The notes under the pieces are model-generated. The model did no database searches. It saw only the letters and a program-made list of their open reading frames with translations, and was not told the origin of the DNA. Positions 45,382 through 55,640 of a stretch of DNA of 55,855 nt are shown piece after piece (position 1 is the first letter of the stretch; the number at the start of each line of letters is the position of its first letter). A program made the position numbers and the translations under genes. The DNA is from Welwitschia mirabilis (lineage: Eukaryota; Gnetophyta; Gnetopsida; Welwitschiales), in NCBI GenBank assembly GCA_051453625.1, contig JBOZIK010000001.1, positions 77,531,741-77,587,595 on the forward strand, read 5' to 3'.

Positions 45382-45720
45382 GTTTAATATTGATGGTAAC
45401 TCAAAGTTAGAACTTTGAGTTATATTTCATACACAAAATTATTTATCTTCCTTCAGAACCTACATTTAAATAATTATACCATAATTAACTAATACCAACT
45501 CAAAGTCAAAACTTCAAATTAGATTTTAAGCCAATCCTAATATTTCTTTTTCTATGATTAGAAACATAAAAGTTCCTAGTAGACTGACATTGACTCAAAG
45601 TTAAAACTTTAAATTATATTTCAAACCTAACCTTCAACTAGTAAGTCTTCATAGTTAATTGATACTAGTCCAAAGTAAATATTTATATTAGATTTCAAGC
45701 CAACTTAATCCATGAACGTG
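45235..45720. repeat. Degenerate minisatellite with a palindromic core
   Basis: Repeated units built on 'ACTCAAAGTTARAACTTTRAAT' type sequence begin at about 45399, 45498, 45592 and 45667, roughly 75-100 bases apart, with a weaker one near 45235. The unit at 45399-45420 is a perfect inverted repeat: ACTCAAAGTT, two bases, AACTTTGAGT. A pyrimidine run (45346-45382) precedes it. Variable arrays of this kind are known in 3' regions of Tat/Ogre elements. The open frame at 45705-45947 is not supported. Confidence 0.65.
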
Positions 45721-46308
45721 CTTGTGTAAAGGAGGATTTCATTATTGATGATCCCCCTTAACTTTCCTATATAATTTTCACGAGATAACTTTATTCTTTC
45801 ATTTAAACATGTGTTCTCGATAATAGTGTTAAGAATTTGAAGGATCCTATCAAGAATGCAGAAGTTCTTAACAACCACTTTTAGATTCTTTAGATTGCCT
45901 CTACAATGGATCTTGATGAATCTTATTAATAACTCATGAGTTCTCAATTTTCCTCATCAAATCCAGTGCTATAGGGAGTGATTGTAACTTAAATATGACT
46001 ATGTGTTTCTCCTTTATCATAATTAAAGTTGTTCTTAATGACTTCTCTCTATTCTCGATAATCACCATCATGCTGTCAAATCCATGTCATATCTAGTTCA
46101 CATTATGTTAATAATAACAGTCACTATTTCATTATGCAAAATTAATGTAATGCAACTACAAATTTGCGTCTATATTAAGCAACTTTAAGAGCTACAACCT
46201 TTGCATTTCCAAATCCTCTTGCATTGTCATGCTTAATCATGTCTTCTCATGATTTTCAATTCATGGTAAGACAACTTCATATAAAGGTTTCAAAATAGAC
46301 TTTAACTT

Positions 46309-47007
46309 TTGATATCAGAGGTACAAGAAATAATACAAGGGTAACCTTAAGAGAGGAATTAAAGCAAGCTCCCAAAAGAAAGATTACTCATGACAAGGGA
46401 TCGATAATCTTTATTCATGTCCTCGACGATCCTTATCTAATTCTCCTTATGAGGAAAGTGACCATTACTACTATAGCACTCTAAAAAGCCTTCAAATAAA
46501 ATGTTCTACACTGAGTAATAAATAGAAAGACTATTTTAAAAGGCTAAATAGAATATTAAGGGAAATGAATGCATGTTTCAAATAGTTGCAAATGATACTT
46601 TCTAGGAAGTAGATTAATAAAGAAAGGGACGGAGTGAGTGATGAATGGAAAAACTTTTTGGGAGAGTTTAAAGCTTTCAACAATTAAAGAGATAAAAGCA
46701 ACTAAAGCAAGCAAATTAAATTTTTAGAAGCACTCTACTTAATGAAAGATTCTTATATAGAACTTCATGATTTTTATGTAAGAAATTTGTGTTCTATGAA
46801 ATATGAAGTAACTTGTGTAAGTCGAGAAGACCATGATCATATTTATGAAACTTCCAGAATTAAGGATGCTAATTTTGAATATGAGAAATAAGTATAGTTG
46901 TGAAGAACTAAAAGTATAGCACAAGAATTTGTAGCTTCTACTTTTATAAGTTTCTTGTACTATGAGCGTTCTCCATGGAGCTTACCCTTCTATGGAATTT
47001 TAATCTA
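46309..47007 (+). pseudogene. Unidentified sense reading frame upstream of the G2 3' LTR
   Basis: From 46421 to 47007 one plus-strand frame reads for 195 codons with about nine stops, all TAG/TAA/TGA of the Gln/Trp type. The text looks like protein: RRSLSNSPYEESDHYYYSTL, KDYFKRLNRILREMNACFK, ALYLMKDSYIELHDFYVRNL and VSREDHDHIYETSRIKDANF, ending SFLYYERSPWSLPFYGILI. In another frame 46325-46400 reads GTRNNTRVTLREELKQAPKR. TGATATCAGAG at 46310-46320 resembles an initiator tRNA-Met primer-binding site. It may thus be a fragment of another element, or an extra ORF of G2. Not recognised. Confidence 0.45.
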
Positions 47008-47078
47008 AATCTTTTTCTTTATCTCTTGTAAATACTCTATTTATTAAGGGACTAATAAAGACTTGAGCTTGTAGGAAC

Positions 47079-48037
47079 TAATGAAGCTAAATTTTATGTA
47101 ATAATTTACTTATTAATGAAATGTTTTTCTTATATCAACTATATATTTTATCAACAAATAGATGTTCTTAATTATCTTCATTCCTACTAATAAATAGGTT
47201 AGTGGTTAGTATGTTAGTACATTAGTATATATATTTCATTCTTGTATTTCAAGTATAGGATGCTAAGTGGCATAAAGATAAAAGAGAAGATTGAGGATTG
47301 GATAAGCATAACAACCTTAACCACTTGCTTATTTCTAAGATGTAAAAAATGAAAACTAAAAACTGACTAGGGTATAAAAATGTAATTGCCATCAAAGGTA
47401 AGGATCCTTTTGGCACATAAGTTCTAGCAATAAACAAGGCAAAGAGGTCAAGTGAGGTAACTTTAGTTCACCTGCAAAGGTATTAGTATCACTTTTCTAC
47501 ATTTCATAGTGTTACCTGAAAAGTAGAACACACTTGTTAGCTTGTATTTATGTACAATTGGTATTTCAATATAAAAGCTGAAAAGCATTTAAATATTATT
47601 GTGTGCATCTTTTATTACTTAAAAAAAAGTAATATTACTTTTATCTTACTCCTATTTGTATAGTTAAACATAAACTAGGATAATTTTAGTGCTTAGAAAT
47701 AAGTATTAATTAGTAAGATACTTAACTTCAGTTATGTTTTATTTCTTTTTCTATTCCCCCTTAATGTATTATATGTACATAATAGTTTGGTTTCAAGAAA
47801 TGACCTGACTAGTTCAAGTAACTTCATCACAAGATTGTTGTGATGATGAATTTTGAACTAAATCATTAAGTCGTAACTAGTTGTTTAGTAAGCCTTTGTG
47901 TATTTTTATTTTAATGATGTGTGCTTATTTTAGGTTAATAGTACCATAATTTCCATACCTTTCTAGCATTGTTTATAGTTTCTAGTAATATTTTGTGATA
48001 CTTCCTACATTTATTTTATAACATAAGCTATCCATCA
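47079..48037 (+). repeat. G2 3' LTR
   Basis: 959 bp from TAATGAAGCTAAATTTTATG to ...TATCCATCA, collinear with 35454-37348. A weak purine-rich stretch (about 47046-47075) precedes it. A TATA-like 'gggtataaaaa' lies at about 47370, also present in the 5' LTR near 35748, a plausible LTR promoter. Small frames on the opposite strand (47249-47437) are shadows. Confidence 0.9.
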
Positions 48038-48042
48038 GATAC
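48038..48042. other. Target-site duplication of G2, right copy (GATAC)
   Basis: Identical to 35449-35453. F1 gag resumes directly after it. Confidence 0.9.
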
Positions 48043-48900
48043 CTAAAAACATCATAATAAAGAAAAATCAATTGGTATCTCAGATGATAAATCTCAAGAT
48101 GATGATGATGAGGAAAACATTGCTCTAATATCTAAGAGAGTTAAACAACTTCTATGTAAGTGAAACAGAAGAGAAAAGAGAAAATCAAAATCATCAATCC
48201 CACAACCAAAAGATAATAGCAAAGGTAAAAATATTCAATTTACATCTAAAAATTATTTTTCTAAATTACAATTATAGAAATATAGGATAGAGATCATCTT
48301 TCCTCAAAAGATACAAGTAATAATAGATTATAGAGAAAAATCCTAGAGAAGAAATTTAAAAGAAGTAAGATCTTCCTCATTGATTTGATCGATGATAAAG
48401 ATATTACTAAGGAAGTCTTAGATGATAATAAGAGAAAAATTCATTCATCATTCATGGTAATTTTCAAGGATTAATGATAGGTATTTTAATACATATGATG
48501 ATCTTAATGTCCTAAGTAATGAAGAAAGTGTAGTAACTTTTTAAGAATAATAATCACTAAGAAATTCATTAATTTGAAAATATTATGTATCATAATGAAA
48601 ATTCGAGTCAATAGCTATGAATTAGCCTAAAAATAGGAAAATAATTCTTATTCTAAGATAACAAGATAGGATCTTTCTCTTAAGGTTGATATTGATAAAA
48701 TAATAATTGAATTAAAAAAATGTAAGATAAGAAGCATTAAGTACATTAGAAAAAGATTTAACCAAGGTAAGAGAACCTTGAGCACCATTATTGGTTAAAA
48801 AAAGAAGGTCAAATGACAAAAGTGGACTAGATAAAAATGAAGCCTCCACAAGTTAATCATAAGATAGTACACAGAACCTTTTCATAAATTAGAGATACAA
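48043..48900 (+). pseudogene. F1 gag C-terminal part
   Basis: Directly after the G2 target duplication the plus strand reads an acidic-basic transition: KSIGISDDKSQDDDDEENIA followed by LISKRVKQLL. This corresponds to the R1 segment FDDEDEELDFIRKRVKRLL. It goes on with KSKSSIPQPKDNSKGKN (basic linker before the knuckle) and near 48730-48800 a coil (ALSTLEKDLTKVREP). The knuckles themselves are not recognisable. F1 from 33204 on is a Sirevirus-like plus-strand element without a visible 3' LTR in the window. Confidence 0.7.
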
Positions 48901-50440
48901 GCCAAGGTAGGAATATCTAATGTATGCAAATAATATCACTTGCTTTTACTATTAAAGAATAGGATAGTATATTAATTATTGTCTATTACTCTTTGATAAA
49001 TGTTATTATACAATCATGGCTAAAAGCCAAAGAGATGGATTAGTAAACCTATGTAGTAAACTACAAAAATAAGTGGGTTTTAAAGTGGTACAATAATAGT
49101 CTCTTCCTTAGATAGAACTAAGGGCAATGAAAAAGAACATGTAGTACATAGAAAATGAATGCTCTAGACACATTACTAAAGATAAAATAATGTTTAGCAA
49201 ACTAATTAAGTAAGATCATAAAGTTGCCTCTTTTAAAGATAACATTGAGGCTCTAATTAGAGGCATAAGTACTATAGAAGGAAAAACCTCCCTAAGGTAA
49301 AGAATTATTTCTTTTGTAAATGGATTATAACATAATCTATTAAGAATATATCAGCTTTATTATTTAAGTTACACTTCTAAAGAATAGCTATGATATCAAG
49401 AATCATATCTCTAATAAAATATTATTTTCTAAATAGATAGAGAAAAAGTATACATCACCTCACTTAGTGATATTACTAAAAAATTTGTGAAGTTTTTTCT
49501 TAGTACTTAGGTTATTCAAAAACTTGAAATAAGAAGCTTTAACACATGAACATAGAAGTAGTGTAAACCTTATCAATTAAGTAGCTAACTATAGGACTTA
49601 TAAAGTTTAGAATATCTAACAAATAAATTTGTGGTGGTTCTAAGAAAGGGAAGTAAACATAGTTAAGATTTAGTGGAAAAAACATAAATTTTTACTTTTT
49701 GTCCATTAGACATATTACGTATTGATTTATTATAGCTTTAAAAAATAGGAATCTATGAAGAAAAGGTACTATTGTTGATGATATCTCTTGATTCACCTGG
49801 ATGGCCTTCCTTGTACACAAGGATGAGGCTTTTAACTATTTTGTTAAGGTTAGTATTAGATTAAGAAACAAAAAATGATGCCATATTAAATTCATCAAAA
49901 GTAATAATAGTAAATATTTCAATAATTCACATATTAGGGAGTTTTGTAAACAACATGAAATACATCATCAATATTCTACTCTTAAGGATACCCCAATAAA
50001 AATGTAAGAATAGATAATTAATTGAAATGATAAGGACAATGCTACATAAATAAAAGGTAGTCTATCACTTTTGTATTGAAACTAGAACATGTGTTAAATT
50101 GGGTTTTGATACGAATCTTCACAAACAAGACTTCCTATGACCTATGGTATGGTAAGAATCCCTCTACAAGTAACTTAATATTTTTGATTTAAAATGATTT
50201 ATCTTAAATAAAAAGAATCAATTGAAAAAATTTTATGTCAAGGTTTATGAAGGTAATTTTCTCAAGTATTACATGGTTAGTAATGTGTACAAAGTTTTTA
50301 ACAAATAAACTCTAATCATAAAATAATACATTAGTATGAAAATTGATGATGCTCATATGTAAAATCATTCATGTGTGTAGGATGATAAGAAATAAAATGA
50401 ATGAAATAAACGCAACATAAAAATGAAGAAATTTGATTCT
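48901..50440 (+). pseudogene. F1 integrase (decayed)
   Basis: ECSRHITKDKIMFSKLIK at about 49147-49205 corresponds to the D-S-G-C-S-x-H-M-T-G-D entry of Ty1/copia integrase/protease. It is followed by VASFKDNIEALIRGISTIEG and VNGL-x-HNLLRIYQL (about 49315-49355). In the core, 49780-49990 reads, with a frame change, a DSPGWP and HKDEAFNYFVKV region (the conserved S-R-x-T-W-V-x-F-L-x-x-K-x-E). CKQHEIHHQYSTLKD (about 49945-49990) is the H-x-x-S-x-P-x-T-P-Q-Q-N region. Near 50220-50345, FYVKVYEGNFLKYYMVSNVY and KVFNK are the C-terminal conserved block. Broken throughout. Confidence 0.75.
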
Positions 50441-50900
50441 AAACATAACACTAATGATGATGTATAGATCTTATAAAATCCTTAGAAAAAGAGAAGATTA
50501 GAAAAGGCCCATTCTCTGAGTAATATCATTAAAAGCCTTTATAGTGGAATAATTACAAGAAATTACTTGAAACAATTTTACCGATAAGCTAAGTATGTAT
50601 CTAAACTAAATCCTAAAATGCTTACAAATTATGATGATGAAAACTAGTTATTATCCATGCAAAAGAATATAGCTATAAACATAGACTTAGAAACTAGGCC
50701 ATTTCTAAATAGGTAAGTCAGAGGTATGTTAGCTTCCATTACTTCTAGTTGTTGTTAGTACAATTTATTGTTGAACCAGATTTGTGTTACATTACTTTAA
50801 GATAATATTACATGTCATGTCATAATGTTAATTTTTTATTGCATTTTTATATAGACATTTTTATTGCTATAAACATTTACTATCAAAATTCTAGTTTCTC
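50441..50900 (+). pseudogene. F1 reverse transcriptase, N-terminal scrap only
   Basis: At about 50620-50710 the plus strand gives NYDDEN, stop, LLSMQKNIAINIDLETRPFL, resembling the A-M-Q-E-E-L-x-x-F-x-x-N start of Ty1/copia reverse transcriptase. Soon after, sequence typical of the 3' region follows (AGATGTCT at 50969 and 51071), so the rest of reverse transcriptase and RNase H is deleted. Confidence 0.45.
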
Positions 50901-51234
50901 TTGTCAATTTAGCAAAGACATTGTCTCTAGTCATAAACCTTTACAAAGTTTATTTTAAATAAATCTATAGATGTCTACTAATTGGACAAAAGAGAATTAA
51001 AAAATTAGGATTAAATGTCTTGATCAAAAAAATCCTCCTCCAAAATTATCGCTTTATAGTCTCTTAAGTAAGATGTCTTCCCTTCTAAAGATCTCGAGCT
51101 TTTAGGTTAAATAATCTTTATAGCTTAAGAACATTTTTCATCTATTCAAATGTGTTATTTTATTTAAAAAAATTTATAATTTATTACCTGGTTTTATTGT
51201 TATACTCCTTGTTTTAGTTTTTTAGTTAATAATT
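50901..51234 (+). other. F1 region between pol remnant and third ORF
   Basis: Contains AGATGTCT at 50969-50976 and 51071-51078 and is collinear with the R1 region 6120-5900 (read on the minus strand). No gene. Confidence 0.5.
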
Positions 51235-52430
51235 ATGTCAAAATGGTTAGAGAAAAAAGCATAGCAAAATCGAAGAAATTAATAAGAGGAAAAAAATAAT
51301 AAGGATGTGTCTCAATAATGCTACTATAAACCAATTTCTAAAAACTCTAATGTGGCAAATAGATATTTAATATCTAAGACTATTAATATTACTATACAAA
51401 GGAACTTTAAATTCAAGCCAAATAAATAAAGATCAATTTAAGATTTCTTTAAGAAACCTAGATGATAGAAGCTTATTAATCTTACAAAATAAGTTGTAAA
51501 GTAGTTGGTTTGAGATTTTTACTACAACTTTTATAATATTAAAAATAAATAAGAAACTATTTTTTCCTAAGTAATTAGATAAACTTTGTGAATTTCTCCA
51601 TAATTTTTGAGTAGCCTACATAGAATAAATGTTGTAAATTCACTACAAGCTATTTTTCATATTTTAAAAACATTATTACAAATAAGATAGTAAAAGTAAC
51701 TAGGAAAGAACTCAAAACTTACACCTATGAAAGACCACTTATTACTCTTCAGGAATGGTTTGAAAGAAAGGATATTATTCCTGATGCTTATACATTAAGT
51801 TTAATTATATGTTATAAAATTTTATTTAGATGTAGAACTTATTATATAGAAATGCAAAATTTTATAGTATATTTCTTAGTATTTAGCATACAAATAGATA
51901 TCAGTTTCATCATTTGTATAGATATGATTTTACATATCTAGCATGTACAAATCTTTTAGCATCTAGTTTTTATTAGTTTACTTATTTAAGTGTTAGTATT
52001 ACTATATATTTTCTTAATTTAGTCATGATAATGAAAACCCCATTATACTTTACTAAATGCAAAGGCACAAGTTCATAAAACTAAAATTAAAATAATCAAA
52101 ATTATATGGATCACAGACATCCTCATCAATGAAAATTGGAATCGAGGTAATAGCTAAGGTAGATGAAAATATTAGTAGAAACATCTTGAGAATTAAGAAG
52201 AGGTAGGAAAGGTATTCAAATAAAGTAATTAATGAGTGGAAGTAATTTCTTTCTAAGTTAAAAGAAATTGGCACACCTATTTGGATAGAAATTAGTGAAA
52301 AGTAGGATAATGAAAATGGCACAAAAGTAGAGGAGGAATCTAATCCTAAAGATATAGCATATGATTTAATACATAAATAGGATATTCCATATGCATAGGG
52401 TCATACCAACTATAAAGAGGTGAGGATGTG
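51235..52430 (+). pseudogene. Third ORF of F1 (decayed)
   Basis: A Met at 51235 opens a basic N-terminus (MSKWLEKKA, NRRN, EEKNNKD). It continues in frame to DFYYNFYNIKNK at 51514-51549, equivalent to EFYANIYEIDN of R1. In a shifted frame an open stretch from about 51684 reads KVTRKELKTYTYERPLITLQ, EWFERKDIIPDAYTLSLIIC, YKILFRCRTYY and FSIQIDISFIICIDMI, aligned with the intact R1 stretch. A charged tail with LSKLKEIGTPIWIEISEK lies near 52243-52300. It is the best preserved C-terminal half of this ORF in the window. Function unknown; see R1. Confidence 0.6.
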
Positions 52431-53680
52431 ATAAAGTAATAGTCCAATGAATATTATGTACCATTCAATGCCACTCATTTAAGGAAATTGAAAGTATAAA
52501 GATAGGGATAGTACCCACTAGTGAAATAACCTTTATATATTTTTCCACCGCTAGTAGATATACTATTAATGCCTTTAAATTTTTTTCATAACAGAACATC
52601 TAGTTTATTTAATACAACCATCATACCATAGACATACTCCTAGTGAAATAGTAAGTAATACATGTAGGCAAAAAAAAGGCAACATCTTTCAAGCTTTATT
52701 TTTTAGGAGAAAACACAACATCTTCCAAGCTTCAGTTCTTAGTAGAATACATCCTCATCTTATGGTACATATCTAAAGTTTTCTTGTAGAAAATATGGTA
52801 ACATAAACAATAGCAATAATGATGATTAACCATATAGTATACCATAATTTAAATGCATATCTGAGTTATTAGTACTTAGTGATGTCCTAAAATGAGGAAA
52901 CGACAAATGAAAATAAATGAAAGAAGTAGGTAGGTGTAAATAAAAAGGAGAAAAAGACAATTAGAGGATAAATTTATCTTAGTTGAAGAGACATGTATCT
53001 ATGCTTACTAGAGATATGATATATCATTTCCATCACATTGTTTTTTTCACAACCCACTCTTAAGTTGGACTTAAGAAGCATGAAAAACATGGTAAAAAAA
53101 TTCTTTTTACAAAATTAACTTACATGAGATGACTAATTATTACAGTGGATCAATTGGTTTATGACTGAAATAATCACCTCTCAATTACCCATAGGATGTA
53201 CCTTAGGAGAACTATATGACGATAGCTTACTTGATTGACATCACATCCCATCTTATGGTTATTTAGAGAATCTCATTTAGAAACACAATAGAGGAGTGTG
53301 TAATTTGTGGTTGAATGATTGGTTGCATCCACAGCCAAGTAACCATGCCTACATATCCTCATCTAAAGGAGCTCAAACTATAAGTAGTTCTATCTTGGAC
53401 CTCATTCCCATATCCACCAATACGCACAAGTGTATAATAGATCAAGATAGTTTGTGTTAGTAGATTATGGGCAGAATTAAGCATAAATTAATGCAAGAAT
53501 GTAATATTCAACTCAAGTACAAAAAGAGTATCATGACATATTAAAACAACATGTCCCCAAAAGGTATTACACACAAATATATGTGTACATAAGCATCATA
53601 GCTATGTTTAAAATATAGGAGATAGTCGTTTAGAAACTCTTGAGGTCATAATATTCATTTCTAATAAGGAATTCTAATGC
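52431..53680. other. No recognised gene; one 40-bp tandem duplication
   Basis: AT-rich sequence not matched to the other elements. CAACATCTTTCAAGCTT at about 52680 and CAACATCTTCCAAGCTT at about 52722 mark a degenerate tandem duplication of about 42 bases (52677-52760). I expected an F1 3' LTR but none of its marker blocks appear. Confidence 0.5.
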
Positions 53681-53994
53681 ATGAATGATGATAATGCATA
53701 TGTATATAAACATAAATCATATATGGATATCTAAATGTATATATAGTGAACCCCCTAGTCACTTGGCCAAAATATCCACTACACATATAGAAGCTAAGCA
53801 TGTTAAGAGATCCCTCGACTCTCTCCCTCATCTTAGTCTACACCGACGGGAGGGAAGAAAATATATATATGTCTAACCATTAGTAGATGCATCAACTAAG
53901 CATGTAAAGAGATCCCTCAAACCTCTCTCTCATCTTAGTATCAGTCAATGGGAGGAATAATATTAATAGTATAACATTATGCAAAATTGTGATT

Positions 53995-53996
<2 letters not shown>
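53681..53996. repeat. Degenerate tandem duplication of about 105 bp
   Basis: AAGCTAAGCATGTTAAGAGATCCCTC... followed by CTCTCCCTCATCTTAGT and GGGAGG (about 53790-53855) recurs as AACTAAGCATGTAAAGAGAT...CTCTCTCATCTTAGT and GGGAGG (about 53893-53957). Two units, about 80 percent alike by eye. The overlapping open frame 53685-53876 is repeat sequence. Confidence 0.7.

Positions 53997-54059
<63 letters not shown>
53997..54059. repeat. (CA)n microsatellite, about 31 repeats
   Basis: Uninterrupted CA dinucleotides for 63 bases. The Cys-Val frame on the minus strand over it is an artefact. Confidence 0.95.
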
Positions 54060-54061
<2 letters not shown>

Positions 54062-54700
54062 CATTATGGCAAGATATCTCCTGGCTACTCCTTTTATAAC
54101 ACAATATAATGAATCTAATAATATGTAAATAAATAGATACCCAAAGGAACTACTTCATATGCCACTAAATTAGATCACTAGTGTCAATAGACTTGGTATC
54201 ATATAAATTGAAAGATAAAATAAGTTAATTATGTGCTTGGCTATGTTTCAATAAGAATCATAGAAAANNNNNNNNNNNNNNNNNNNNNNNNNNNNNNNNN
54301 NNNNNNNNNNNNNNNNNNNNNNNNNNNNNNNNNNNNNNNNNNNNNNNNNNNNNNNNNNNNNNNNTGTACCTAAATAGCATTAAAGCATGCTAGAAGCAAA
54401 TGCAGTCATTGCAGACTACGCTAAAAACCTACATTATTTTATAAGAATACGATGCCTACTATAATGGCATTAAGTCATACTAAAAGCAACATCATTATTA
54501 ATCAATACATCCATCAACTCCTAATATTCATCATAAATTAATCACTAAAAAAGTAATGCAAGAAGGTATTCTATTGAAATGACTACTATAACATCTTTAT
54601 TTAAGAAGCCAACAAGTATTCAATTTTATCTAGACACTAGTCTCATTATGAATTTGCTTCTAACATTATCCTATACTTAAGAATGCATCATGTTTCTCCT
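54060..54700. other. No recognised gene; 97-N gap
   Basis: AT-rich sequence with a gap at 54268-54364. 'taaatagcattaaagcat' and 'ataatggcattaagtcat' at about 54370 and 54460 hint at a degenerate repeat of about 90 bases. Nothing else seen. Confidence 0.4.
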
Positions 54701-55640
54701 TATGATATATATATATATATATGCACATGCAATGCTAATATAAAATATTACTATGCATGTCCTATAATGCAATTTAATATGTAAGCAAGGTAAATTATTA
54801 TGACATATACATAATAAAATATAATATAATATAATATACAAGTAATACTTCCCATATGAGACAACACAGTCTAAAATATCATTTTATTAAGCATATTCTA
54901 TAGTGGAATATAATGTAATATTATGCACATGGGATGATATGATTTAATACAATAAAATATAAAGAAAGAAATACAATACACCATAATATAATTTAAGATA
55001 ATATAATACAAATTACAAGAATATGCTTTAATATGATATAGCATAAGATATGATATAGTAATATAATTTAACATAGTGTACAACACAATACATAATAGAA
55101 TATAATCTAATCTAATATTTTATAATCATAGTACAATTTAATATTTATGCAATGTAATACAATTACAACACAATATATTATAATGTAATAGAAGGTAACA
55201 CAATAGAATGTAACACAATATAATATGCATTATGTTATATAATATAATAATATGATGTGAATGTAATATAAGACATATAATAAAATATATTGAGTATGAC
55301 ATTATATAATATAACATGTATACAATATATTATAATACATAATATTTAATATGATATAATATTATTTAATGTAATATAATATGTGTATAGTATAATGTAT
55401 CATAATATAATATGTGCAATAATATGTATATTGAAAATACTATAATGTACATGAAATATAATATCACATAATATATTATAATTATAATATAATTAATATC
55501 AGATATCTAACATTATTCATAGGAGATAACATAATAAAATATAATCCAATATAACATATTATAATATAACAATATTCCATAGTCTATTATAATATAATAT
55601 AATACGATTCAACAAAATCAAATGTACATGATAATGCATT
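54701..55640. repeat. AT-rich degenerate pentanucleotide-like array (TATAA/ATAAT)
   Basis: Begins with (TA)n at 54704-54721 and continues for more than 900 bases as TATAATATAATAT-type sequence with scattered G and C, long runs lacking any codon structure. It is consistent with an old, diverged simple-sequence or minisatellite array. The remaining 55641-55855 shows nothing recognisable. Confidence 0.7.

Larger units (their letters stand above)
35454..48037 (+). mobile_element. G2: Athila/Tat-type Ty3/gypsy element, plus strand
   Basis: 5' LTR 35454-37348 (with gap), tRNA-Asp type primer-binding site 37352-37370, gag (37840-38560), reverse transcriptase (39990-40890), RNase H (40990-41800), integrase (41930-43140), a 3.9-kb 3' region with an antisense frame (44014-44684) and a sense frame (46325-47007), and 3' LTR 47079-48037. 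A perfect 5-bp target duplication proves a single insertion into F1 gag. The antisense frame and the extended 3' region recall Tat-lineage elements such as Grande. Many stops, loss of catalytic Asp and of integrase Cys residues make it inactive. Confidence 0.9.

Noticed and set aside
52053-52322. Minus-strand 89-codon hydrophobic frame
   Set aside because: It is antisense to the charged tail of the F1 third ORF, which reads more plausibly on the plus strand.
53892-54104. Minus-strand frame with a long Cys-Val repeat
   Set aside because: It is the translation of the CA microsatellite.
54898-55086. Open frame rich in Tyr, Ile and Leu
   Set aside because: Lies in the TATAA-type simple repeat; composition only.
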